Positions 25,631-36,400 of a DNA stretch of 64,000 nt are shown here, one piece after another. How positions within the stretch are numbered: position 1 is the stretch's first letter; every line of letters starts with the position of its first letter. The notes below the pieces were generated by a model. The model was not told the origin of the DNA. It was given only the letters and a program-made list of their open reading frames with translations, and made no database searches. Source of the stretch: Malaya genurostris (Eukaryota > Arthropoda > Insecta > Diptera > Culicidae); the NCBI RefSeq assembly GCF_030247185.1, contig NC_080571.1, positions 234,948,666 to 235,012,665 on the forward strand, in the 5' to 3' direction. Position numbers and translations under genes: made by a program.

Positions 25631-25867
25631 ACCATAGGGGGGAATGAAATTTCCAAAATCGATTCAAATTTTTTTTGATGCCGAAACCCTTAAAACTGCA
25701 TAAAACATCGAAATTTAGTGTCATCTCAAAAAGTCCCAAGAAGTCGATTTTTTCAAAAAAAAAATTTTTTTAGATGACACTAAATCTCGACGTTTCATGC
25801 AATTCTAAGCCTTTGGCATCAAAAAATATTTTTCGATTTCGAAAATTTCATGTACTCCCCGTTATGG
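25631..25867. repeat. Hairpin-forming inverted repeat, arms about 97 bp
   Basis: The left arm (25631-25728, ACCATAG... to ...TTAGTGTCATCT) pairs with the right arm (25771-25867, AGATGACACTAAATCTCGAC... to ...CGTTATGGT) with about 20 percent mismatch and a 42-nt loop that is itself A/T-homopolymeric. Confidence 0.8.
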
Positions 25868-26102
25868 TAAATTTTCAAGATATATGAAAATTCCACTAAG
25901 TGGACTGAGAAAGGTTTTTTTTAGATTAGCATCACTGTTGTCATACAAATAGGCAACGCAAATGTCAAGCACTAGTTTGGAAAAATGATGCTGACTGTGT
26001 GACATAAACACTGAAGCATGCTTTTGTGAACTACTCGAATCAATCTGAATCAATTGGTGTCAAAATTAGTATCCGAAATTATTTAATAAAAGTATGAAAT
26101 AT

Positions 26103-26286
26103 ATTTTCATGAGAATGTTATGAAAGAAGAGAAAGGCATTATCACACCACTAGGTGGATTAAGAAGGGTTTTTCATAAATATAAAAAATAGGTATAAAAT
26201 TCGCTCAAACTTTAGAAAATTTCTCCGAGGCCCGGTGGGCCGAGTGTCATATAAAAATCGATTCAGATGGACGAACTGAGCAAATG

Positions 26287-26357
<71 letters not shown>

Positions 26358-27012
26358 ATATGATATGTACCAAAGAAATGGAAAAAATATGCACTCACTT
26401 TTTTCTGAGATAGCTGAGCAGATTTTCACAAACTTAGATTTAAAAAAAAGGACCAACAGTGCTATAGCCTGCTATTGAATTTTATTTGGATCCGACTTCC
26501 GGTTCCGGAGCTACTACATGGTTATATGTGAAAATTAGAGAACAAGTGGGCCCTAGTTTTTCTCTGAAACGGCTCAACCGATTTTCACAAACTAAGATTC
26601 AAATGAAAGGTCTTATAGTTTTCTTAAAATTTCTAGAACATTTCTTCCGAATCCGTCCTCCGGTTCCGGAACTAAAGCGTGATAAGTGGAAAATTACCAA
26701 TTTCATGAATATTTTTTCACAAACGATGGTCAAAACAGGTACAAATCCCATAAAACTGTCTGATAAATTCTTCTAGTTTGCAGAGCTTGTTAGTTTGTGG
26801 GCACAAAAACTTATTTCGGCACTACTGGTCTCCCCTTTTCCTGTTCCGAAAGTGGCAAAGGAAAACTCCAAAAATAGAGCTCACTTCGATTTCTCCGTGA
26901 TGCTTGAACCGATTTTCACAAATCATGATTTTGATTGAAGCTCACATTATCTTTAAAAATACTGTGAAATTTCATCCGGATCCAATTTCCGGTTCCGCAG
27001 TTACAGGGCGAT
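26103..27012 (+). repeat. Composite repeat, head, GT tract and three units
   Basis: The edge phrase GGCATTATCACACCACTAGG is followed by the head (GGCCCGGTGGGCCGAGTGTC), (GT) tract 26290-26352 and three units. Their GATTTTCACA words at 26421 and 26580 give a period of 159 bp. TCCGACTTCCGGTTCCGGAG ends the first unit. A third, more diverged unit ends near 27012. Confidence 0.85.
26289..26352. repeat. (GT)n microsatellite
   Basis: Uninterrupted GT dinucleotides inside a composite-repeat head, at the place where other copies carry only a few TGTG units. Confidence 0.95.
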
Positions 27013-27193
27013 GAGTATCAAAGTTTTCAAATCGCCACATAGATTGACAATATGTACAAGAAAGAAGAAGAAAACACAAACACAGTTGTTAGCTAGGGAC
27101 TTTAGCTTTCCATAGATGTAAATATGTCCGCTTAATGTGCACTTAGTCAGAAGTTATAAGCTTAAAATAAAAGGGTGCCGGTAACCGAGAATT

Positions 27194-28090
27194 TTTTAAT
27201 TGCGCGCGTCTGGAGAGTCCGGTGGTCAAATTTTTTTTTATTGTGTTGGTACATATGTCCCTAATGTATGGTGAAATTTTCAGCTGTATTCATTGTTTAC
27301 ATTCTGTCTTGTAGCGGCTGGTGTAGACGTGTTTATTTGAGCTCGGCGATTTTTGTTAGTTTAAACAATGGAAGAATTGAAGAGTCAAAGAATTTGAATT
27401 AAATTTTGCGTGAAAAATGAAATAAAGTATAACCAAGTGTGCGAAATGTTACAGAGAGCCTATGGTGAGTCTGCTATGAAAAAAACAAGTGTTTACGAGT
27501 GTTATAAGCGTTTCCAAGATGGCCGCGAAGACGTTGAAGACGACGAACGCTCCGGTCGACCCAGCACGTCAATAATCGATGAAAATGTGGGAAAAGTGGA
27601 AAAAATGATTATGGATGATCGCCGAATCACTATTAGAGAAGTTGCTGATGAAGTTGGCATATCAGTTGGCTCATGCCATCATATTTTGTCAAATGTTTTC
27701 ATTGGTTTTGCACCACGATAACGCACCTGCTCATTCATCGTTGCTTATTCGTGATTTTTTGGCTAAAAACAAGACTTTAATCATGCCCCAACCTCCTTAT
27801 TCACCAGATATCGCTCCGTGTGATTTTTTCCTGTTCCCAAAGTTGAAGAGACCCATGAAAGGACAGCGTTTTTCATCGATTGAAGAGATAAAGGCAGAAT
27901 CGCTGAGAGTGCTACAGAGCATTACAAAAAGTGACTATCAGGGGTGTTTCGAAGACTGGAAAAAACGCTGGCATAAGTGTATTATATCTAGGGGGGATTA
28001 CTTTGAAGGGGACCATATAGATGAAGACGAATAAATAAATATTTTTTTAGAAAAATGAGAATTCCGGGTACTTTTTGAACAGACCTCGTA
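27194..28090 (+). mobile_element. Internally deleted mariner transposon
   Basis: The left inner sequence (ATTGCGCGCGTCTGGAGAGT) and the right terminus (ACTTTTTGAACAGACCTCGT, then A, ending 28090) belong to one mariner. The matching outer left terminus is absent. The left side instead abuts a 16-bp inverted repeat described separately. Total length is about 0.9 kb instead of the usual 1.3 kb because the transposase centre is missing. Confidence 0.85.
27368..28034 (+). pseudogene. Mariner DD34D transposase pseudogene lacking its middle
   Basis: The start ATG at 27368 is followed after nine codons by TGA (27395-27397), apparently a former Trp. The helix-turn-helix half reads ESAMKKTSVYECYKRFQDGR, DDERSGRPSTS and ITIREVADEVGISVGSCHHI. 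Near 27696 the sequence jumps to HHDNAPAHSSLLIRDFLA, skipping roughly 170 residues including the first catalytic Asp. The second (codon 27717-27719) and third (codon 27822-27824) Asp are kept, 34 residues apart. The C-terminus DWKKRWHKCIISRGDYFEGD is intact. Clearly non-functional. Confidence 0.9.
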
Positions 28091-28760
28091 TGATGATGTC
28101 TGTGGAAGTTCTTGTCCATACAAAACTTTCTTGGAATATAAGCCTTGAGGTCTACCAACGAAACCGATGACATTAGTGAGTTTCTTGTTTTGTGATGAGT
28201 TATGAGGTAGTACTGTTTCATCCAAAAACGACTTGAAGTATAGGCCTTAAGATCTACCAGCATAACCACTTGCAAATAATTTGCTTATTGTGAATATTTC
28301 AGGTCATCCAAAAACTACATGGAGAGAGCTGGCTCTAGGATCTACTAGCACAAGAGACTACGGGAATGACCTTTTTGTTCTCGGCCAATACTCGTGATAC
28401 CACAAGTCCTTGGATGACTCAGAATATTCCTGAAACAGATCAGAATAGACAAATAAGCAATAAGTAGCTCCATGATTATGAACAGCATTGAAAAAATATA
28501 CAAAAGCTGCGGATTGTTTGTGTAGATCTTAAGATCTGTTTTCACTGCAATTCTTGGACTGCTGAAAACATACTCGGAACAGCTATAACTATTAATACAG
28601 TAAGCAATATGTAGCTCTAAAAATATGAATAACAAAGAAAAACTAGTCATTGGCCGTTGTTGTTCTTGCTGTGGCACACAGTAGTTGGATGGATCTTGAA
28701 ATATCTCTTACGGATTCCTATAGGCTCAGGATATACTGAGATCCTAGATGCTTTTGCGTA
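28091..28760. repeat. Degenerate tandem repeats
   Basis: Recurrent words CCTTGAGGTCTACCA, CCTTAAGATCTACCAGCATA and CTAGGATCTACTAGCA (28143-28351), and a longer pair TAAGCAATAAGTAGCTC and TAAGCAATATGTAGCTC (28453 and 28601, about 148 bp apart). No gene seen. Confidence 0.5.
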
Positions 28761-29663
28761 TGTCTCTAGTTAGATATTTTATTCTATTTATACTAAAATA
28801 CAATGGAATTGAAAAATCCTGTTTGTACGCGAAAACTTTGAAATAATGCGATTTTATTTAGTTCACGTGAAATTTAATTTTCGCTTCCCCAACTTTGTGC
28901 GTAAATTAAGGGTCCAGTGTATTTGTTATTACAACCTTCAAAAATATGTTACATAATAAAGAAAAGATATGGTTTTTCTTTTTTTTTTGTTGACGTTTAC
29001 AACGTTAAATTTTTTTTCAGTGTATCATTTGAATAGAGTATCCAACCGTCCAATTGTTTCTCATGTACAAATAACGATACATTTGACTTCTGTTGCCATA
29101 CTTAATTGAAGTTTCATCAATTTACCGTTGATTGAATAACCATACCTAATCACTTGAAGTTTTGCTTGCTCAGTTTCAAGTGCCAAGTAGTCTACCTTCG
29201 TCATTGTCTTCACTGTTGGTAATGATCAAGCTGAAATGAATAGGTATGGACATCAACTCGAAAACCAACTCAGAAACAGATCCTCTCCGGGCAGAATTGT
29301 AAATAGAGGGTGGCGATTCTCATTTGAGTTTTCGATTATCATCAGTAAGTTTGAATCGACAAAAATGAAAATTGAAAGAGGAAACAATTAATTTACGTTT
29401 ATTTTGTGATTGATATTTCAGTTATCATGACTGTTTTACCTATCATCCATTATATTGAACCAATTCGAATGATTATATGAACCTCATTTGAAGGCCGCTC
29501 ACTCATTCAATTGTTAGGAGATATGCAGTTTCAAGAGTTTAACTGACGGTGGTGGATAAACTGAGCTTCGATTAGAAGAGAAACAAATGAAGAACTGAAT
29601 GCTACCCGTTCGGTACGTCAGCGAAGGTTGTGCGTTAGAATGTGAAGTTTATTGCAGTATGTA
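28761..29663. other. AT-rich DNA, nothing recognised
   Basis: No gene, repeat boundary or RNA signal that I can support. Confidence 0.45.
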
Positions 29664-31394
29664 CAGTGCACAGTGGTCTGAAACGGGAAATAAGTGGACA
29701 AAAATATTTTCACTATTAAATAATAGTTTTTTGTAGTTGGTATCTTCACAAAAGTTGTGTGTGATCAAATTACACTCCTTTTGTTGAAAAAATGTACTAG
29801 GGTGGTCCTCATTAGACTGAAATCTCAAATCTAACTTTCTTAATTGAACTCAAAAATGATTTTGTTGCATAATAAAGTTGCAGGGAATTTTATTTTGAGC
29901 AACTTTGTTGAAAAACGCACCTCTCTAGCTCTTAACTTTTCGAGTTACTTCAATTTTCCTGAGTAAAAGTAGGGTGGCTCCTGAAAAATCACTTTTTTTG
30001 TTCTAACTTTATTGTGAAACGTTCTACGGAAGAGTTGTCCTCAGAAGAGTTGTTGAACTAATCATTGAGCATAATTTTGCTCAACCAAGGTTTTTTTTAT
30101 GAGCTACCAGTAAAAAGTTTTGATTGTTTTTTCATCGAAAACTAGTCAAGCTTCAAATATCAATATTCATTAGAGCCAGATTGACAAAAATGTATCCTAT
30201 ACGGTTCCTGAAAGGTCATAATATAAGTAAAAATTTAAGAGAAAATTGGAAGGGTGTTATTTTTTTAACTTATTTTAAGTAGTCTCAAAAATACCTTCAA
30301 AAATCTCAAAACTTTTGCATAACTTTTAAACGCCTTAACGTATCAACATACTTCCTTCAGCAAAATAATAGAATCAAATTAGTCATAGGCATCTTGGCAC
30401 GATGTGGATAAAAATATTTGCATTTTACTAACTTGCACCAGCTTGTTGGAATGGTTGTTGAGATCATGAAAATTTCTGTTCATAAATTTATCATGGCCAA
30501 CTAGTTCGGAATAACCATATTACACAGTATCTCTAATCCTCAGTTGCTCAAACTCAATCGAAGTAGTTATTTTGGTAATAAATTAATTAAAATTGTTCTG
30601 TACTTTATTTTCGGCTGTAATTTTTGTGTGTCTCATTTCTCGAAAAGACAATGTATGAAACACTTGTAGAACTAATTTTATACTATTATTTTGCTGAAGG
30701 AAGTATGTTGATACGTTAAGGCGTTTAAGAGTTATGCAATATTTTTGAGATTTTTAAAGCTATTTTTAAGACTACTTTAAATAAGTTATAAAAATAACAC
30801 CCTTTCAATTTTCTCTTAAATTTTTACTTATATTATGACCTTTCAGGAACCGCATAGCATACATTTTTAACGATCTGGCATCTAATGAATATTGATATTT
30901 GAAGCTTGACTAGTTTTCGATGAAAAAACAATCAAATCTTTTTACTGGTAGCTCATAAAAAAAACCTTGGTTGAGCAAAATTATGCTCAATGATTAGTTC
31001 AACAACTCTTCTGAAGACAACTCTTCCGTAGAACGTTTCACAATAAAGTTAGCACAAAACAAGTGATTTTTCAGGAGCCACCCTACTTTTACTCGGAAAA
31101 ATTGATGTAACTCGAACAAGTACAGAGCTAGAGAGGTGCGTTTTTCAACAAAGTTGCTCAAAATAAAATTTCCTACAACTTTATTATACAACAAAATCAT
31201 TTTTGAGTTAAATTAAGAAAGTTAAATTTCAGATTTCAGTCTAAATGAGGACCACCCTAGTAACTTTTTTCATCAAAAGGTGCGCCATTTGATTATAAAC
31301 AATTTTTGTGAGGACACCAACTACAAAAAACTGATATTTAATAGTGAAAAGATTTTTGCCACGCTAATTTCCCGTTTCAGACCATAGTGCAGTG
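29664..31394. mobile_element. 1.73-kb foldback (palindromic) element
   Basis: The left arm (29664-30383) and right arm (30670-31394) are inverted copies of about 720 bp. They start at CAGTGCACAGTGGTCTGAAA on the left and end with TTTCAGACCATAGTGCAGTG on the right. Inner landmarks such as CTTCCGTAGAACGTTTCACA and AGGTGCGTTTTTCAACAAAG appear inverted in each arm. The central loop of about 285 bp is unrelated between sides. There is no coding capacity. The CAGTG start recalls hAT termini, but I find no matching 8-bp duplication in the flanks. Confidence 0.88.
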
Positions 31395-31538
31395 ATCGTC
31401 AATGTGTGCCACATTCGGTTTCAATTGAACTGAATGAAGTTTTACAGCACTGTCCTTGAGGTAACAAAACCTCTAAATGATTTTTGCTCATCAAACGACT
31501 CATAATTTATCATAATTTATCACTGTGAAAACCAACTT

Positions 31539-32095
31539 TTTACCCGAGGCCCGGCGGTAATATACCGTTCGACTCAGTTCAACGAATTGAACAAATGTCT
31601 GTGTATGTGTGTCTGTATGTGTGTATGTGTGTGTATGTGTATATGTAACAAAAATGTGCACTCGATTTTCTCGATTTTCGATTAGATCTTAGACTTAGAT
31701 CCAAATCAAAGGTCTCTTGGTCCCATAGGTTGCTTATTGAATTTTACCCAGATCAAACTTCCGGTTCGGGTGTAACAGGGTAAAATATGCAAAAAAATGA
31801 AAAATAAGTGCACTCGATTTTCTCAGAGACCGCTCAACAGATTCTCTTCAACAAAGATTCAAATTGAAAATCTAATAGTCTCATAGGTTGCTATTGAATT
31901 TCATCTGGATCCGACTTCCGGGTCAGGAGTTACGGGGTAAAATGTGTAAAAATGAACGTTTCATCGATTCAGAGACTGCTCATCCAATTTTCAAAAGCGT
32001 AGGTTCAAATGAATGGTCCTACAACCTTATATAATCTTACCAAACTTCATCCGGATACGACTTCCGGTACCGGAAATACAAACTGATAGGAATAA
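31539..32095 (+). repeat. Composite repeat, head plus about three units
   Basis: The head is CCCGAGGCCCGGCGGTAATA, TACCGTTCGACTCAGTTC and a TGTGTATG tract. Units ending in ACTTCCGGTTCGGGTGTAAC (31757), CCGACTTCCGGGTCAGGAG (31912) and ACGACTTCCGGTACCGGAAA (32047) follow. Confidence 0.82.
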
Positions 32096-32787
32096 AACTT
32101 TCATTTTCCGTATTGTATTTAACAGTATTGTACTGTATGTTCAACCCAAATACTGCGTAGGGTAAAGTGTTATAATATGCCCCCCTTAAGAAAACATTGA
32201 GATAATTCCAAGTGTATTGATATATTTTCCTCGAGAATCTAAGTATTTCATCGCATCACGGATGAGAAACATAATTTTCAATGACTCCAATAGAAGAGAT
32301 GAGAATTGATTGATATAAACACATTTTCCAAAACGGCCACATTCTTAGTTTTTTTCGCTCGCCTCAAACATAATGCCCCAGCAGCCGTAAAATATGTCTC
32401 ACAACAAATCAGCGGCATGACACACAACAAAAGACATTTTATCCCACAACAATGATGCATTATGCGTCTTGAAATGTCAATAAAGTTACTGTTCTGAGAT
32501 AATCAGTATGTCAAAGAAATGGCGAATAAAACACATATTTAGTCGAAGCAAAATTTTACATCGAAGAGCTGCCAAATGAAATTTTTAGTTTTTTCATACT
32601 TTCCTGCAAACGACAACCACCAAACTTGCATAGCAGAAAGATCCTACGAAAAGATAGTGTTAGTGATAAAGCTTTGGTTCAGCAAAGTCTTCAATGCTTA
32701 AGAAAGGAAAGGGGGCATTTTGGCTAGCAGGGGCGCTTTATAAGACTTTCCCCTACTGGTTTTTGTTCTCAAATGTACTGTATTTTA
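32096..32787. other. Target-side DNA left of the LINE
   Basis: Unique AT-rich sequence. AATGTACTGTATTTT at 32772-32786 recurs at 38450-38464 beyond the other end of the LINE and is probably a pre-existing local repeat outside the true duplication. Confidence 0.5.
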
Positions 32788-32814
32788 ATTTGAATTGTTT
32801 TTTTTTTTTTTTTT

Positions 32815-33415
32815 CAATAGTATAATATATATTTTCAGGCACACTGCTTAAGCTCTAAGATGCCAAGGGTATTTCCTAATCTTAATTAACGACTAACTTA
32901 AAACTAGAATAGTATCATTAGATTATGTCGTCTAGAATTTTTGGAAAAAGCTTTTAGCTGGCATTCGGCAGTGGTCGGTGAATTGAATATTGCATGACTT
33001 CCAGTTGGTGCTATCTATGGCCGCTTCCTTTCAGTTCGTGTGGGTCCGCGGGAAACACCCCCAGGCTACGAAGGCCCGGCGGGTGGCCCGCATGCTGGTC
33101 ATCGACTGGAGCGTAGGACCGTAGGCGGTGATGGTGATGTTACGAAGAGATGAAAAAATAAAAAAAGTAAATATTGTGGAAACCGAGGTAAATAGGGGGT
33201 ATGGAAACAAAATGTCTGAAAACTACAGAGATCTAATTAGTTGCCATCGAGATGGTGAAGAGACGGGGGAAGGGGGAACGAAAAGTTAGTGACAAAAAAA
33301 GATCTTGTTAGTTCCAATGAAGATGGTGGACAGGGACGGTGATCGAGAGAATCGGGCGGATGTTAGTGTCGAACCTGTAGGTGGAGATTATACTTTCTGA
33401 GCGAGGTATAACAGA
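32815..33415 (-). other. LINE 3' UTR
   Basis: About 600 nt between the ORF2 stop and the poly(A) tail. It is GC-rich near 33040-33125 (GGCCCGGCGGGTGGCCCGC) and purine-rich on the plus strand near 33240-33360. This would be the region recognised by the element's own reverse transcriptase. No second gene is visible. Confidence 0.7.
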
Positions 33416-36400
33416 TTACACTTGGATATTAATGTGTTTGAGGTACTGGTATATAAGAAGCATATAAGAGATATCCCGACTAGCCAACACATCTCGGACC
33501 GGAACTTCAGGTGGTCTACCTCGGGCCCTTAGGGAGTCCTTTAATAAAGACCTGGCGTCACGATACTCCGTACACGTCCATACGACATGCTCGATGTCCT
33601 GATAACCGTCACCACAAGCGCAGAGACCGCTCTCCACGACTCCAATACGCCGGAGGTGCGCGTTGAAGGTGTAATGGTTTGACATGAGCCGAGACATCAC
33701 ACGAATGAAGTCACGACTCACGTTCATCCCCCTGAACCAAGGTTTCGTCGATACCCTAGGGATAATGGAATGCAGCCATCGTCCCAGTTCGCCATTGCTC
33801 CATGAAGTTTGCCAACTTTCGAGAGTTTTCTGACGAGAGATACTGAAAAATTCATTGAAGCAGATTGGTCTTTCATAAATATCACCTTCTAATGCGCCCA
33901 CCTTAGCCAATGAGTCTGCCTTTTCATTGCCCGGAATGGAACAATGCGAAGGGACCCAGACTAACGATATTAAATAAGACCGTTCAGATAAAGTTCTCAA
34001 ATGTTCCCGTATTTTCCCCAGGAAATATGGGGGATACTTTCCTGACTTCATTGCCCGGAGAGCTTCTATTGAGCTTAGACTGTCCGTGACAATGAAGTAA
34101 TGGTCTTTGGGCAAGGTTTCAATGATCTCGAGGGTGTACTGAATAGCAGCTAATTCTGCGACGTAGACTGAAGCCGGATCACTGAGTTTGTACGAAGCGG
34201 TGATGTTCTGATTGAAGATTCCGAAGCCTGTGGACCTGTTGATGTTTGATCCGTCAGTGTAAAACATCTTTTCACAGTTGACTGTTCTAAATTTATTATA
34301 AAAAATATTTGGGGCCACTTGAGGGCGCACGTGGTCCGGAATTCCACGAATTTCTTCTCTCATGGATGTGTCGAAAAACACAGTAGAATTAGTAGTATCC
34401 AAGAAATGAGCACGGTTGGAAACAAACGAAGAAGGATTAATATTCTGAGCCATGTAATCAAAATACAAGGACATAAAACGGGTCTGAGAATTGAGCTCGA
34501 CAAGCCTTTCGAAGTTTTCAATCACCATCGGATTTAAGATATCGCATCGGATTAGCAATCGATATGAGAGATACCAGAATCGGTTTTTCAACGGTAAGAC
34601 GCCCGCGAGCACTTCGAGACTCATCGTATGAGTCGACTGCATGCAACCTAAGGCAATACGCAAACAACGATACTGAATTCTTTCCAGTTTAATGAAATGG
34701 GTGTTCGCGGCAGATCGGAAGCAGAAGCATCCATATTCCATTACGGACAATATCGTTGTTTGGTACAGCCTGATCAGGTCTCCTGGGTTTGCACCCCACC
34801 AAGTTCCGGTTATTGTGCGAAGAAAATTGATTCTCTGCTGGCATTTTTGTTTCAGATATCTAATGTGACATCCCCAGGTGCCTTTGGAGTCGAACCAGAC
34901 CCCGAGATATTTAAATGTGAAGACCTGAGCTATGGTTCCACCCCCTAGTTGAAGCTGTAGTTGTGCTGGTTCTCGCTTTCTTGAAAATACGACCAGCTCA
35001 GTTTTCTCCGTAGAGAACTCGATACCCATTTGAAGAGCCCATGTCGACAAGTTGTCGAGGGTATCTTGTAATGGTCCTTGGAGATCGGCAGCTTTGGGTC
35101 CTATAATGGACACAACGCTGTCGTCGGCAAGTTGTCTTAGCGTGCAAGATGTGTTGATACATTCATCAATGTTGTTTACGTAAAAGTTATATAAAAGGGG
35201 GCTTAAGCATGAGCCCTGAGGAAGACCCATGTAACTGAATCGTATTGTCGACAAATCACCATGTGCAAAATACATGTGTTTCTCGGACAATAGATTATGT
35301 AAAAAGGTATTCAAAACCGGCGAAAGACCATGCTGGTGCAGCTTCTTAGATAGGATATTTATAGAAACTGAATCAAAAGCCCCCTTGATATCTAGGAATA
35401 CTGATGCCATTTGTTCTTTACGAGCAAATGCCATTTGAATTTCGGTTGAGAGCAACGCAAGACAATCGTTCGTTCCTTTACCCCTGCGGAAGCCGAATTG
35501 TGTATCTGAAAGTAAACCATTAGTCTCGACCCAATTGTCTAGACGGAAGAGAATCATTTTTTCGAACAACTTCCGGATACAGGAAAGCATAGCAATCGGC
35601 CGATACGAATTGTGATCGGAGGCTGGTTTCCCAGGTTTTTGAATGGCGATAACTCTCACTTGTCTCCAGTCGTGTGGAACAATATTACCCTCGAGGAACT
35701 TGTTAAACAAATTCAGCAAGCGCCTTTTGGCAGAGTCAGGAAGCTTTTTCAACAAGTTGAATTTAATTCTGTCTAACCCCGGGGCCTTATTGTTACACGA
35801 CAAGAGCGCAAGTGAGAACTCTACCATCGAAAACGGTGTTTCGTTTGTATTCGAAGTCGCGGCGCGGGATATCTTCTGTTCCGGAACAGAATCAGGACAT
35901 ACTTTTTTAGCGAAATCGAATATCCAGCGGTTAGAATATTCCTCGCTTTCGTTCGTTGTGTTTTGGTTGCGCATTCGTCGGGCTGTGTTCCAAAGAGTGC
36001 TCATCGATGTTTCTTTTGTTAATCCGTCAACAAACCGTCGCCAGTAACCTAGTTTCTTTGCTTTAACTAAGTTCTTCATTTGCTTATCTAGCGCTGCGTA
36101 ATTTCTATAATTATCAGGTGTTCCATATTTTCTGAACTTTTTGAATGCTAAAGATCTTTCCGCGTTCAGTGATGAGCACTCTTTGTCCCACCACGGGTTG
36201 GGAGGACGAATGTTAGTATTCGCGCCGGGTATACGTTTCGTCTGAGCTTGAATCGCAGTGTCGAGAATCAAGCCAGCCATAAACGTATACTCTTCCTCCG
36301 GAGGAAGTTCTTGTGTTGTTTCTAGTTTCTCAGATATCGATATTGCGTAGCATTTCCAATCAATATTTCGTGTGAGGTCATACAAAACATTGATTGTTTC

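Larger units (their letters stand above)
24969..27191. repeat. 2.2-kb block bounded by 16-bp perfect inverted repeats
   Basis: TCGGTTACCGGCACCC begins at 24970 and its reverse complement GGGTGCCGGTAACCGA ends at 27188. Between them lie composite-repeat copies, a hairpin and a GT microsatellite. The right repeat touches the mariner. It could be a large non-autonomous element or a captured segment; I see no transposase. Confidence 0.5.

Noticed and set aside
26159..26456. Minus-strand His-Thr-rich frames at 26.2-26.4 kb
   Set aside because: They are products of the GT microsatellite in a composite-repeat head.
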